Positions 12,301-25,221 of a stretch of 64,000 bases of DNA are shown in pieces. How positions within the stretch are numbered: the first letter of the stretch is position 1; each line of letters opens with the position of its first letter. A program made the translations under genes and the position numbers. The notes below the pieces were generated by a model, which saw only the letters and a list, made by a program, of their open reading frames with translations, made no database searches and was not told the DNA's origin. Source of the stretch: Margaritispora aquatica (lineage: Eukaryota > Ascomycota > Leotiomycetes > Helotiales > Discinellaceae); contig VJWN01000006.1 of assembly GCA_007644065.1 (NCBI GenBank), positions 806,001 to 870,000 on the forward strand, read 5' to 3'.

Positions 12301-15028
12301 GATTGACAAAGATCGACAATAGTTGGCGACATGAGACCAAGCAGATTGAAGGCCATTTCTGATTGAGAGAAAGTGCGGACACCATAAGCCTCAACACCCT
12401 CAGCAACAATGTTATTGCCAGACATGAGACCAGTACCACGAGTCCATCCAATAACAGCACCACAGATAGTGAGGAAGTTACCCCAGCTCTCTGAGTGCCA
12501 TCTGTTGAAGAGAGTCTCCAAAGCCAACTTTGACTCGGAGTAGAGACCATCGTTACCGAATGTTCCATGGTTAGGAGAAAGTGGAAGGACGACCTGGGCA
12601 GGTCGAGTCTCAAATCCACGCTCAGCCTTTTGTGTCTTGACACAGCCCAGAAGACGAAGGAGGTTGGTCAACATGATACGATGAGCAAGCTCGGACTTGG
12701 AATCGATGCTATCGATTTCGCGGCCATTTTCAGGGATAGCAGCAAATGGAATGACAAAGTCGAGATCCCAGCCGAGACCCTTCTTAGGATCATAGATGTA
12801 CTCAACCAGCGCCTCCACATCCTGCTTGCTACCTTGATTGAAGGGTACAACAATCAATTGAGAGCCTCGAGAACCGTATCGAGCGTACATTGATTGATAG
12901 TACTCCGTGACCTCACGCGAGAATCTGCTGGTAGTGACAACGACCTTGGCGCCACCACTGATCAGGCCTTGAAGCACATCGGCTCCAATAGAACCAGCGC
13001 CAGCACCTGTCATCAATGCATTTTTGCCTTGGAATGAAACACCTGATTTGGCAGCTTGCTCCAGACCGTCAATGTACATTCCGGTGAGCTTTTTGCTGTA
13101 CTCCCAACCGTGTTCATCCTTTCTCTTGAGATGTAGGAAAGGAATTGTCTCGACCTTGCCAGCCTTTGCAGCGCCACGAACAGCACTCTTCTTAGCGTGG
13201 CCGTTTAGTTTGCCGCCTGCGTTCTCCTTGGGGATGATCTGACCTTCACTCATTGCCAGAGATCTGATGACATCACCGTAGAGAGACTTGATCTGAAGCT
13301 GAGATGATTTGGAGAGCTTGTTTTGCGCCTTGATCAACTTGTAGATACGACCAAGATCGTTTTGAACCTTAGTACGGTTTCCATACTCGGAAATCTTACC
13401 ACCATCTGCCATTTCCCGAACATAATGTTCGAGTTTCCGGACACTGGTGCGAGGAATTTCAGCATAGTCTAGGTTTCCTCGAGCATCAATGCTGGTGTGT
13501 GGGCCAGTTGGTACAGAGACATCCTTATAGCATGGTGCAGCTCCTAGTACTTCTCTGCAGTTCTCGATGAGCTGTTGACCAAGTTCCTTTGCCAATTGAT
13601 AAGTCTCGCCTCGCTCCGTTGGGCAATTATCGATGTGATACTGCATGAAGTCAAGCAAGGTAGGATTGGAGCGGTTCATGATGCGGATGCACTGGCTGAC
13701 GATCTCGCGATCCACAGCCTTTAGGCGACCGAAAATGATATCGTAATACATAGTAAGCGCGTCTTGACGTGCCCAATTCCAGGAGGAGTCATATACTCTG
13801 GCCTTCAATGAGCTGAAAACTGGCTCAATACCAGCAGCGTAAAAGTCACCGTGCTCGACATTCCAGAGATCCAACTGTGCTTGGAGAGCCGATGAAGACT
13901 CTTGGGATCCAATGAAGGCCTTCTCTCCTGCGCGCAAATCCATCTTGAGGTATCTCGCAAAAAGCTCCAGTTGTTGCTTGAAAAGCGCTCTCTGATCTTT
14001 GGTCAGGGCATCAATTGCAGCTGGGTCCATCATCATTCCACCACCAGAACCACCTCCGTCTCCACCAGCGACAGGTGCCGACAAGCTGATTCCAGCTGAA
14101 GTGGCATATTGTTGCGAGACGGTATCGAGGTATGCCTTGGCATCATTTTCAGAGCCGAGACGTGCTGGTGGCTCCATGGTCAGGGCCAACAACAAGACAC
14201 CGTCCTGTCGTCCACTACCAAGACCCCACCTGGTTTCCAGATATTTCCTCGCGGCTGTGATATTGAATCCTCCAGGCATTTTGGATGAGATGAGTCTTGC
14301 CACAAGCGACTGGGATTGCTTTCCAAGCTGGCCATTGAAGGTAGCTTGCATAGAGGCTCCTAGCTCGTCCAAAGGAGTATCTTCTGGCTTTTCGGGAGTT
14401 GAGCCGAATTCCTTGCCCAGATCACCCAGAATCTCATTTTGAAGTGTGGATTTACCTGTAAAGAGATGAATTAGCCAACAATGCCTACGTAAACTTGGCA
14501 GATACACGTACCACCAACAAGATCCTTAATTGCTTTGCTGAGAGGGATTTCCAACAAGGGTTTCTTGAGCTTTTGTGCGATTAATGCCCGAACGATATCT
14601 ACGGCGCCAACTGGAGCATCTGGAACTTGAGCTGCTGGTCCTGCGCTTGGTGGAGGTGGTGCAGCTGCCGCGGCAGGCCCAGAACTTGAAGGAGCAGATT
14701 GAGCTGGTGCCGAAGCTGAGGGTGCTGCAACAGGCTCATCTTCCACTGGATCAACATCGTAGTAAATCTCCTTTGCGTCCTTGTTGTAGCACAGAATTTG
14801 TCGCTGAACAGATTTGGCAGCATCGTAGGCCTCGTATTTTGTAGCAATTGTCCTTTTTGCCATGACCCCCAGGGTATCTGCTGGACCAATTTCCACAATC
14901 CTCTCTGTGGTCTTCTCTGCAAGAATCACATCTTGTGTCTCAATCCATCTCACTGGCGAAGCAAATTGATATGCCAACAGCTCCACGAGGAGGGTATGGG
15001 CGAGCTCTTGCTCGACTTCGGGACGCAT
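9341..15028 (-). CDS. FAS2: Fatty acid synthase subunit alpha (FAS2)
   Basis: Alpha chain of the cytosolic alpha6-beta6 type I synthase. It carries the acyl carrier, ketoreductase, ketosynthase and phosphopantetheinyl transferase activities and works with FAS1. Exons 14512-15028, 9504-14455 and 9341-9451 give 1859 residues, the normal family length. Introns are 56 and 52 nt with GTACGT and GTAAGT donors. The N terminus is the highly conserved [20 protein letters not shown]. Next comes an Ala/Pro linker, then the carrier domain with Ser175 in [10 protein letters not shown] as the pantetheine site; intron 1 cuts through this glycine pair. Ketoreductase: Rossmann motif [11 protein letters not shown] near residue 655. 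Ketosynthase: Cys1277 in GACATSVES, with a later [10 protein letters not shown] terminus: [11 protein letters not shown] and [15 protein letters not shown] mark the PPT domain, so the enzyme activates its own carrier. It is transcribed away from FAS1 across a 3 kb shared region. I see no defect. Confidence 0.98.
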
Positions 15029-15837
15029 GATGAAGTGTGTTTACCGTCCGCGGACGCTTAGATTATCTCAATTGTAAGTTCGAAAAAGCCGAGAAAGGTG
15101 AGTTTTTCGCAGGGTGAAATGAAGGACTTCTAGATATGGACCTTGATTGTAGTGTGGTCGAGTGGAGGAAGGGGCGGAATGTTACTGGAAATGTAGAGGT
15201 CCAGGAGCCAGTAAATAAAAAGTGAGTATGGGGGTGGTTGTGAGGGTGGGAACAATTAATTTACTGACGAGTTTGAAGGTGAAGGAAGTAAAGGGAATTG
15301 AGATTGATCAAGAGTGTTCCATACACAATGGAGGAGTGTGGTATGGTATGGGATGGGAAGAGGGAAATAGATGAGATGGCGGACGAGAGGGACAGAAAGA
15401 CACAACAGACAGCAGCGAGTAAATGTTGATCCGCAACAGTTTTCCTCCCAGATCAAATCAGACGGTTCAGACCCCAAGTCCCTTTTTCCATTTGGTGTTG
15501 GGTTGAATCCCCAAAAATTGACCCTACTCCCTCAACAGCTCAAAGGGGTCTAGTCTCGAATAGGCTTAGTGTGGTGAGTGAACCCCTGGTCTCACACACC
15601 CACCACACATCCACCATACACCGCACCATTCCCACCTCAGCAAAGAGCTCTCCCTCATGGACTTTTGGTGGACATCCTGGTGGAACCTGGGTCTGCGGTC
15701 TATGGTCTGTGTGCGGGTCTAGTCTGGGTAGTGATGATGATGGTCCGTCCTCCCATGCATGATTGTTGCATGCCAACCTAACTGCCCGCCAGCCCGGAGT
15801 GGAGAGGGGCAGGAATTGGCAGCTCCATGAGTGGCAG

Positions 15838-15881
15838 GACTGGAAGACGACTGGAAGACGACTGGAAGACGACTGGAAGAC
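15838..15881. repeat. 11-bp minisatellite, four copies
   Basis: Four perfect head-to-tail copies of GACTGGAAGAC lie in the FAS divergent promoter, about 810 bp upstream of the FAS2 ATG. Confidence 0.9.
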
Positions 15882-16563
15882 TGCCCGCACGAGAAATTCA
15901 GCGATATCTACGTAATTGACGATCCCCGACCTCCCAGAGGTGTTCATTCTGCTGCGCGTACAACAAACCGCGTCTCATCGTTATGCACCTTTTTGCTTCT
16001 CACGAGAATGGCACGGGATACACGGACGGATACACGATATAATGGATTACCAAATCTACCTAATATTACCTTTATGGTTTGTGGGTGTGGTTTCCCCCTT
16101 TTTTTTTCTTGGGGGGGAGTAAGGTACACAGTTTATTTTACAGGGGTAGAGGAAAGGAAAGGTAGGTAAATTGTCGTGGAAAATGTCAGTATCAGCCTTG
16201 AACCCCCTGTGGCCCTGTGGGTTGGATCCACTTTAACAGCCTTGCATGAGATGTTGAGTATCATTTGAAAAACAACTTACTAGCAATCCTCCAGAGGCCA
16301 GAGCAATTACAGTGGCATGGTGGCATGGAAAGGAGGTACCCAAGCACCTCAAATCTCTGCCCCACGAACATAATGCGGATTTGCGGACAGCGGGATGTTC
16401 ACGGCCGTTCATCTGCCTCCGATAAGTACCTTAGGTAGGTCATATGCTGCCTGACTGCCGCAAAGTGGTCTGACACTCTGAGGATGCGGAAATACACTAG
16501 AAACATAAGGAACCTTACCTGAAGGAGCTTGGATAGAAATCATTACTCGTACCAAGGTTACAT

Positions 16564-16588
16564 CAGTACAGTACAGTACAGTACAGTA
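16564..16588. repeat. CAGTA pentanucleotide microsatellite
   Basis: Five consecutive copies of CAGTA lie in the middle of the FAS1/FAS2 intergenic region. Confidence 0.9.
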
Positions 16589-16653
16589 TAAGTGGTAAGC
16601 CAGGTGAGGTGAGGTACAATAATTAACCGAGTGAGAACGAAGCTGACTGAAAA

Positions 16654-16669
16654 GGGGGGGGGGGGGGGG
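16654..16669. repeat. G16 homopolymer
   Basis: Sixteen consecutive G on the plus strand in the FAS intergenic region, one of three equal-length tracts in the window. Confidence 0.9.
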
Positions 16670-16746
16670 CAAGCGATGTCAGGTAAGGTCAGATACATCA
16701 AAGAAGAAGATGAAGACCAGAAGACCAAGACCAAGACCACCATCAT

Positions 16747-17010
16747 ACCTTCCTTACCTAAGGTGCTAAGGTACTAAGGTATCTTACACACATGGCTCGA
16801 CTACTAAGTTTGTGCCTCAAATTCAAGTACCCAGGTAAGTACCTTGGGTAGATTCGTTCTTTCCTTTCGGCAGGAACAGAGACAGATACAGATACAGATA
16901 CGGGTCAGGTACAGATGTCTTATCGAGGCAAGGAGGGGAAGGGGGAAAAGTACAATATGTAGTACCTACCTACCTAAGGTACCTACCTTCCTTACTTACC
17001 TAGGTAGTAG
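16747..17010. promoter_or_regulatory. Cluster of ACCTAAGGT / ACCTAGGT palindromic motifs
   Basis: ACCTAAGGTGCTAAGGTACT at 16757, a CCCAGGTAAGTACCTTGGG hairpin at about 16831, and CCTACCTACCTAAGGTACC through CTTACCTAGGTAGTAG at 16963-17010 are variants of one short palindrome (core CCTAGG or CCTAAGG flanked by TA). A further copy is GTACCTTAGGTAGGT at 16426-16440. Whether they bind a regulator is unknown; they could be low-complexity expansion. Confidence 0.45.
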
Positions 17011-17354
17011 CGACCACAAAGTCCCTGGCTTATTTGCTAGAACCATTTCAAGAGCGCAAGACGAACAACACAATTGCCGACCGTCCGCACTACTAATCAT
17101 CTTTTATATGATTCCCCCCCTCTCTCCCCCTCCGCTCCGCCCGCCCATGATGATAAAACAATAAATAAATAAAGTAAAATAAAATAAAGTAAAATAAAAA
17201 AGCGAATCATCGTTCACCTTTCAATAAATTCCAACCAACCAATCACGATGATCGTGGCGTTTCAATTATTTCATGCAGTTGGATCCGCGTGAAATAAGTG
17301 AAATAAAAGTGATTCGACTTCAAGACGCCCCAACACTTCAAAAAGGACGCTAGT

Positions 17355-17402
17355 CGGCACTGCTGGGATACTGGGATGCTGAGATGCTGGGATGCTGGGA
17401 TC
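17355..17402. repeat. GGGATGCT-type minisatellite
   Basis: Five imperfect copies of a unit close to GCTGGGATGCTG, with 8-10 bp spacing, lie about 600 bp upstream of the FAS1 ATG. Confidence 0.75.
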
Positions 17403-17992
17403 TCAAGACTTTGGCGAGGGTTACGTTGAGCCCGCCCCGGGACCAACTGGGCTGGGACCACCAACTGAAGGGGGAAAAAAAAGGGAAGGGGAGCTTTGGA
17501 AGCTTCTTTTGGCTACTGTCTGATTGTTTGATGCCCTCACCCAGAACCCAGAGAACTACCTCAATTACCCATTCCTCTCGTCCAGTTCGTATGCAAATAT
17601 CCTCCACCTCCTCACTCTACCCAATTGACTATTTTCCCCTCCTCCAAGTACATCTCTCAGAAAGCAGACAGACACCCACTCCTCTTCTGCATTTCCTCTT
17701 CATATCTTCACCGTCCTGTCTTGCTCGCAAATAGACTTGTTGACTTTTAATTCGCTGGGGCACCACCACCAAAATATTTTGTTTTCGACAAGACTTCACC
17801 TCCTACTCGCAACACTGCTGTCTGCAGTTTACAATTTTGTAATTGTTTCTCCTGCTCTTTGCTGAGTATCTGGAGTCTACGGGATACGTGCGTACTTATA
17901 CCATTTCCCGTCTCTTTGCTGCAAGATTCAATGTGAACAAGTTTCTAACTCTCAACCGAACAGCACCCATTTTCTATACACAAATCCTCAAC

Positions 17993-20900
17993 ATGTACGG
18001 GACTTCCACAGGCCCCCAAACGGGCGTCTCAACCCCTCGATCCTCCTCCTCTTTGCGACCACTCGTCCTTACACACGGATCTCTTGAGCACTCTTTTTTG
18101 ATACCCACCAATCTTCATTTCCATGCCTCGCAGATCAAGGACAGATTCCTCGCATCTCTCCCAGCGCCAACAGACGAGCTGGCACAAGACGACGAGCCCT
18201 CCTCAAACGCAGAGCTTGTCGCACGGTATTTAGGCTTCATTGCCCAAGATGTGGAGGAGGGCGAGGATGATGCCCAGGGCTCATACGAGGACACACTCAA
18301 ATTGGTGCTCAACGAATTCGAGCGTGGTTTCCTGAGAGGGAATGAGGTTCACGCCTTGGCTGCAACTCTACCTGGCATCAACGCAAAGAAGCTCGAAGTC
18401 GTCAGAAACTACTACGCAGCTCGCGCAGCCACTGGGCGCACAATTAGACCACACGAATCCGCCATCTTCCGCGCTGCCGATGATGACAAGGCAAAGGTAT
18501 ACAGTGTTTTCGGTGGACAAGGAAACATTGAGGAGTACTTTGACGAGCTCCGTGAACTGTACCACACCTACCCCTCGTTTGTCGAGGAGTTGATTGTGTC
18601 TGCAGCCGAACTTCTCCAGAACTTATCCAGAGACCCAAGAGCGGAAAAGCTCTACTCCAAAGGTCTGGATGTTATGACATGGCTACACGATCCAGAGTCG
18701 ACACCCGATGTCGATTATATGGTTTCCGCACCTGTCAGTTTTCCATTGATTGGTCTGGTACAACTCGCCCACTATACCGTGACATGTAAAGTACTGGGAC
18801 TTACTCCTGGCCAATTCCGAGAGAGGACCGCTGGTTCCACAGGTCACTCTCAAGGTGTGGTGATGGCAGCTGCGACAGCATCTGCAGACTCCTGGGAATC
18901 TTTTGACGAGATTGCCATTACGTCCCTCACCATTCTGTTCTGGATTGGTTCTCGCAGCCAGCAGACCTATCCAAGGACCTCGCTTGCTCCTTCGATCCTC
19001 CAAGATTCTATTGAAAACGGAGAGGGAACACCAACTCCCATGTTAAGCATCCGAGATTTGTCTCGTGCGCAGGTTCAGGAGCACATCGATGCCACCAATC
19101 AATATCTACCTGAAGACAGGCACATTTCCATTTCGTTGATCAACAGTGCTCGAAACATGGTTGTCACTGGACCTCCAATTTCCCTGTATGGTTTGAACTT
19201 GCAACTCAGAAAAGTAAAGGCACCAACTGGTCTGGATCAGACTCGCATTCCATTCACCGAACGCAAAGTTCGATTCGTGAACAGATTCTTGCCAATCACT
19301 TCGCCCTTCCACAGCACGTACCTCGCAAAGGCTACTGAACTCATCGATGCGGATCTCAAAAATGTCAAGCTTGATAGCAAGGCATTGGGTATTCCAGTAT
19401 ACGATACCCACACCGGCAAGGACCTGCGAACCGAGGTCAGCGGTAACATTGTTCCTACTCTAGTTCGCCTGATTACCCACGATACTGTCAACTGGGAGAA
19501 AGCAACTGTCTTCCCTGGTGCAACCCATGTCATTGACTTTGGACCAGGAGGAATTTCTGGTCTTGGAGTTTTGACCAGTCGGAACAAGGATGGAACTGGT
19601 GTCCGTGTTATTCTTGCTGGAGCAATCGATGGCACCGTTCCAGAAGTTGGCTACAAGCCAGAACTGTTCGATCGTGATGAGGAGCACGCAGTAAAATATG
19701 CCGTGGATTGGGTTAAAGAGCACGGTCCCCGACTGATCAAGACCTCTACTGGACAGACATTTGTCGATACCAAGATGAGTAGAATGCTTGGTGTTCCACC
19801 AGTCATGGTTGCTGGTATGACTCCATGTACCGTGCCCTGGGACTTTGTTGCTGCTACCATGAATGCTGGTTACCAGATCGAATTGGCAGGTGGTGGTTAC
19901 TACAACGCCAAGACTATGACTGAAGCACTGAAGAAGATCGAAAATGCTACACCTGCTGGTCGTGGTATTACAGTCAATCTCATCTACATCAACCCCCGAG
20001 CCATGCAATGGCAAATTCCACTTCTCGGCCAACTCCGTGCTGAGGGCACTCCAATCGAGGGTTTGACTATTGGAGCTGGTGTTCCCTCGATTGAGGTTGC
20101 CCAAGAGTACATTGAGACTCTTGGTCTCAAGCACATTGCTTTCAAGCCTGGATCTGTCGATGGTATCCAGTCAGTAATCAACATCGCTAAGGCTGTACCA
20201 ACGTTCCCTGTCATTCTTCAGTGGACTGGTGGTCGTGGTGGTGGACATCATTCATTTGAGGATTTCCATCAGCCAATCTTGCAAATGTATGGTCGCATCC
20301 GTAGAAGTGAGAATATCATTCTCGTGGCAGGAAGTGGATTTGGTGGAGCAGAAGATACCTATCCCTACATTACTGGTGCATGGTCAGCCAAATACGGATA
20401 TCCTCCAATGCCTTTTGATGGATGTCTGTTTGGTAGCCGTATGATGACTGCTAAGGAGGCACACACAAGCAAGAACGCCAAGAAGGCCATCACAGAGGCA
20501 GAAGGTGTGGATGACAGCCACTGGGAGAAGACCTACAAGGGCCCAGCTGGTGGTGTTATCACTGTTCGCTCCGAAATGGGAGAGCCAATTCACAAGCTTG
20601 CTACCCGAGGTGTCAAGTTCTGGGCTGAGATGGATGCTAAGATCTTCAGCTTGCCAAAGGAGAAACGTGTTCCAGAGTTGAAGAAGAACCGTGCTTACAT
20701 CATCAAGAAGCTCAATGATGATTTCCAGAAGGTGTGGTTTGGACGCAACAAGGACGGTGAGACTGTTGATCTCGAGGATATGACTTATGGTGAAGTTGTG
20801 CGAAGAATGGTGGATCTCATGTATGTCAAGCATGAATCTCGCTGGATTGACAAATCCTATGAGAAGCTCACCGGTGATTTCATCCGCCGTGTCGAGGAGC

Positions 20901-23900
20901 GCTTTACCACATCTCAAGGAAAGCCTTCTTTACTTCAGAATTACTCTGAGCTCGACAATCCCTTCCCAACCGTTACAAGAATTTTGGGTGCTTATCCCGA
21001 AGCCGAGACTCAGCTTATCAACGCACAAGATGTTCAGCACTTCCTCATCCTTTGCCAGCGTCGTGGTCAGAAACCAACGACCTTCGTTCCATCGCTTGAT
21101 GAGAACTTTGAGTTCTACTTCAAGAAGGATTCTCTCTGGCAGTCCGAAGATCTGGAGGCCGTCATGGATCAAGATGTGGGAAGAACTTGTATTCTCCAAG
21201 GTCCAACTGCCGTCAAGTATTCCAATGTCGTTGATGAGCCAATCAAGGAAATTCTGGATGGTATCCATAACGCTCACATTGCCAACCTTACTCGTGATAT
21301 TTACGGAGGCAAGGAGGCTTCCATTCCAGTCATCGAGTACTTCGGTGGAAAGCTCGTCGAGATTGAGCCAGAACTCGATTTGGAAAGTCTTACCATCTTG
21401 CAAGACGCACACAAGACAACATATCGTCTCTCGCCTTCGCCTTCGGCTCCTCTCCCATCCCTCGAGTCCTGGATCACCCTACTTGCAGGTCACAAGCGAT
21501 CATGGCGATATGCTCTGTTCACCTCTGAGGTCTTTGTGCAAGGACAAAAATTCCAAACCAACCCCATGAAGCGCATCTTCGCACCTGTTCGCGGTTTGCT
21601 TGTTGAAGTCATGTACCCCAATGATTCATCAAAGACTGTCATCACAGTGAAGGAGCAGACACGACCAAACCAGTATGTGACCGTCATTGAGGTCAAGTGC
21701 ACAGGCAAGAACCAGATCTCTGTCAACATGATCAAGGATACAACTGCTGTTGGCAAACCAGTTGCTCTCCCTCTCCTTTTCACATATCACCCAGAGGCCG
21801 GTTATGCACCAATTCATGAGGTCATGAAGGGCCGTAATGATCGCATCAAGGAGTTCTACTGGCGCGCTTGGTTCGGAAATGAGGCTCTTGACCTCGATGC
21901 CGCAGTCACTGGCAAGTTCAACGGTGGCAAGGCAACCATCACAAGCGAAGCCATCAACGACTTTGTCCACGCAGTAGGAAACACTGGTGAGGCTTTCGTT
22001 GAGCGTCCTGGAAAGGAAGTGTTTGCTCCTATGGACTTTGCCATCGTCGTTGGATGGAAGGCCATCACAAAGCCCATTTTCCCAAGAACCATCGATGGTG
22101 ATCTTCTCAAGCTTGTCCATCTTTCAAACGGTTTCCGCATGATGCCGGGAGCAGAGCCATTGAAGAAGGGTGATGAGGTTGAGACCACTGCTCAAATCAA
22201 TGCTGTGATCAACCAGGATTCTGGCAAGATGGTCGAAGTTTGCGGCACAATTACCCGTGATGGCTTACCAGTCATGGAGGTTACCTCGCAATTCTTGTAT
22301 CGTGGCGCATATACCGACTTCGAGAACACATTCCAGCGAAAGACCGAGACACCTATGCAGATTCATCTTGCAACAACCAAAGATGTTGCTGTTCTCAGAT
22401 CTAAGGAATGGTTCAGCCTTGATGAGCCTGATCAGGAGCTCCTTGGCCAGACCCTTACTTTCCGCCTGCAAACACTCGTTCGCTTCAAGAACAAGACGGT
22501 TTATAGCAGCGTCGAGACCAGAGGTCAAGTTCTCTTGGAACTGCCATCAAAGGAGATCATTCAAGTCGCTAGTGTCGAGTACGAAGCTGGTGTGTCTCAC
22601 GGCAACCCAGTGACCGACTACCTTGAGCGACATGGTGCTTCGATTGAGCAGCCAGTCAACTTCGAAAACCCCATCCCTCTTAGTGGCAAGACCCCTCTCC
22701 TACTCCGAGCACCTGCATCCAACGAGACCTATGCTCGCGTTTCTGGTGATTACAACCCAATCCACGTTTCTCGTGTCTTTTCAAGCTATGCAAGCCTACC
22801 AGGTACAATCACACACGGCATGTACTCAAGTGCAGCCGTCCGTAGTCTTGTCGAGACTTGGGCCGCAGAGAACAATGTGGGTCGTGTGAGAAGTTTCCAT
22901 GCTTCCCTGACTGGCATGGTTCTACCAAATGATGATATCGAGGTTCGACTTCAGCATGTCGGTATGGTTGCTGGTCGCAAGATCATCAAGGTTGAGGCTA
23001 GCAACAAGGAGACCGAGGACAAAGTTCTCATTGGAGAGGCCGAGGTCGAACAGCCAGTCACTGCTTATGTCTTCACTGGACAGGGTTCTCAGGAGCAAGG
23101 TATGGGTATGGAGTTGTACGCAAGCAGTGCTGTCGCCAAAGAGGTTTGGGATCGTGCCGATAAGCATTTCATGGACAACTATGGTAAGTTTCCTCAATCC
23201 ATCCACGCAGTCCTCCACTAACTTGTTCAGGATTCGCCATCACAAACATTGTCAAGAACAATCCCAAGGAGCTCACCATTCACTTTGGTGGACCTCGTGG
23301 CAAGGCCATTCGACAGAATTACATGTCCATGACCTTTGAGACCGTTGGCTCTGACGGAACTACAAAGTCTGAGAAGATTTTCAAGACGATCGACGAGCAC
23401 ACAAGCTCTTACACATACCGATCGCCAACCGGCTTGCTTTCTGCCACACAATTCACACAGCCTGCTCTGACACTCATGGAGAAGGCAAGCTTTGAAGACA
23501 TGCGATCCAAGGGTCTTGTTCAACGTGACAGCAGTTTTGCTGGTCATTCCCTTGGCGAGTATTCTGCTCTTGCAGCTCTCGCAGAAGTCATGCCGATTGA
23601 AAGTTTGGTGTCAGTTGTGTTCTACAGAGGTTTGACCATGCAGGTCGCCGTCGAGCGAGACGAGGCTGGTCGATCAAACTATTCCATGTGTGCTGTCAAC
23701 CCAAGCAGGATTTCCAAGACCTTCAACGAGCAGGCTCTGCAGTATGTTGTTGAGAACATCGCCGAGGAGACCAGCTGGCTCTTGGAAATCGTCAACTACA
23801 ACATCGCCAACATGCAATACGTCTGTGCTGGTGATCTTCGGGCTCTTGACACACTTACCGGTGTGACCAACTATCTTAAGCAACAGAAGATTGACATTCA

Positions 23901-24312
23901 AGCATTGATGCAGACTCTGTCTCTTGAAGATGTCAAGGCTCACTTGGTGGAGATCATCCGAGAGTGTGCTAAGCAGACTCAAGAGAAGCCAACACCTCTT
24001 GAGTTACAGAGAGGATTTGCCACAATCCCTCTCAAAGGCATCGATGTGCCTTTCCACTCCACTTTCTTGCGATCCGGTGTCAAGCCTTTCAGATCTTTCC
24101 TCCTCAAGAAGATCAACAAGACTACCATCGATCCAAGCAAGCTGATTGGCAAATACATTCCCAACGTCACTGCTCGACCATTCGAGCTGACCAAAGAATA
24201 CTTTGAGGATGTGTATAGGTTGACCAACTCTCCAAAGATTGGTGCGATCTTGGCGAACTGGGAGAAATATGAGGAGCCGGAGACGAACGGGGTCAATGGT
24301 GTACACGCATAA
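17993..24312 (+). CDS. FAS1: Fatty acid synthase subunit beta (FAS1)
   Basis: Beta chain of the cytosolic type I fatty acid synthase: acetyl transferase, enoyl reductase, dehydratase and malonyl/palmitoyl transferase. The product is palmitoyl/stearoyl-CoA, made with FAS2. Two exons, 17993-23183 and 23231-24312, are split by a 47-nt intron (GTAAGT, TTCAG) and give 2090 residues, the normal length. The start is the ATG opening [20 protein letters not shown], a conserved N terminus; the longer open frame begins at TTG. Domains in order: acetyl transferase with Ser286 in [13 protein letters not shown]-dependent enoyl reductase beginning at [13 protein letters not shown] near 605, with the Gly-rich [13 protein letters not shown]; hot-dog dehydratase with [13 protein letters not shown] and [10 protein letters not shown] near 1585; malonyl/palmitoyl transferase with Ser1837 in [13 protein letters not shown]. 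It is divergent from FAS2, so both are probably co-regulated. No anomaly is seen. Confidence 0.98.
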
Positions 24313-24952
24313 TGTGATAAGGGGGAAAGCAAAGCTAGGAGGGAACAAAGACTTGGTTTTGGAAGGCGTTTAATTCATGGGTTTGAAAGAATTGATTGAC
24401 ATTGCATGGGATGGTTGAGCAGCAGAGTTACGTTTGCGTTTCTGGTTTTGGCCTTGGCTTGTGCCAGGCTTGTGTATTCAAAAAGATGAGAAAGAATAGA
24501 TCTTAAGTTACTGTCCGACTTCTTCATCTGCGTTATTGCTTCGTGACCTTGGCTTTGTGGACCTACATTCGAACATCTGAATTTTGGCTTGATGATAGAA
24601 GTGATGTGGAGTTTGGTAATCTTGTCCAAAAAATACCTGACGCACCTCCTACTTACTCCATGTCAATCTCGAGTACTATATATATGTATGTATCAAATAA
24701 ACCCCCATTCCTGGATCTCCTTTGTTTCGCCTCCAGAATGGAACGGATACAGAAGAAGATATTCTCCGGCGCGTGAACGAGTAAAAAGTCCAAGTCCAAG
24801 TCCAGGTTAAAGTTAGAGTTGGAGTTGGAGTTGGAGATTCAGTCAGAGGCAGAGTCGGAATCGGGGAGAAATGGGATCTCGAGGTTCTTCAACTGTAGAA
24901 TTTTTCTATCTGTACGCGGCTACAGATTTAGTCACGCGATCTCAGTGATTAC

Positions 24953-24974
24953 TGAGTGAGTGAGTGAGTGAGTG
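24953..24974. repeat. GAGT tetranucleotide microsatellite
   Basis: Five consecutive copies of GAGT/TGAG lie downstream of FAS1. Confidence 0.85.
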
Positions 24975-25205
24975 GAGGGGAAAGTGTGGTTTGTGGGTTC
25001 TCACGATAGGTACCTTCGTGAGTAGGTAATTGCCATACGACTAAGAAAATAGTGGATAGTACGGTATTACTGGGTCGGGTTTTCGTAACTCGATAGTAAG
25101 ATGGTCATTTTATGGCAGCAAAAAGTATAGGGCTACTACTATTTATACTAGCTCCTCCTCATCGGACTTATATCTAAGGAGTTCGAGTTGAGTCGAATAT
25201 AATTT

Positions 25206-25221
25206 GGGGGGGGGGGGGGGG
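25206..25221. repeat. G16 homopolymer
   Basis: Sixteen consecutive G on the plus strand in AT-rich intergenic DNA. Confidence 0.9.

Larger units (their letters stand above)
15029..17992. promoter_or_regulatory. Shared FAS2/FAS1 divergent promoter region (3 kb)
   Basis: This non-coding stretch separates the two ATG codons of the synthase pair and must hold both promoters and leaders. The 250 bases before the FAS1 ATG are CT-rich with CA blocks, as in strongly expressed fungal genes. A CCAAT-type box lies at about 17237-17242. It also contains an 11-bp minisatellite, a CAGTA run, a G16 tract, several palindromic ACCTAGGT/ACCTAAGGT-type motifs and a GGGATGCT-type minisatellite, each listed separately. 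I did not see the CCTCGG fatty-acid response motif known from Aspergillus FarA/FarB. The reading frame extended upstream of the FAS1 ATG starts at TTG and is not used. Confidence 0.8.

Noticed and set aside
17843..17992. Upstream extension of the FAS1 frame
   Set aside because: It begins at TTG, and the conserved N terminus starts at the ATG at 17993.
18115..24348. Many frames antisense or out of frame to FAS1
   Set aside because: All overlap the FAS1 exons and have no independent support. Long antisense frames are expected over highly biased coding DNA.
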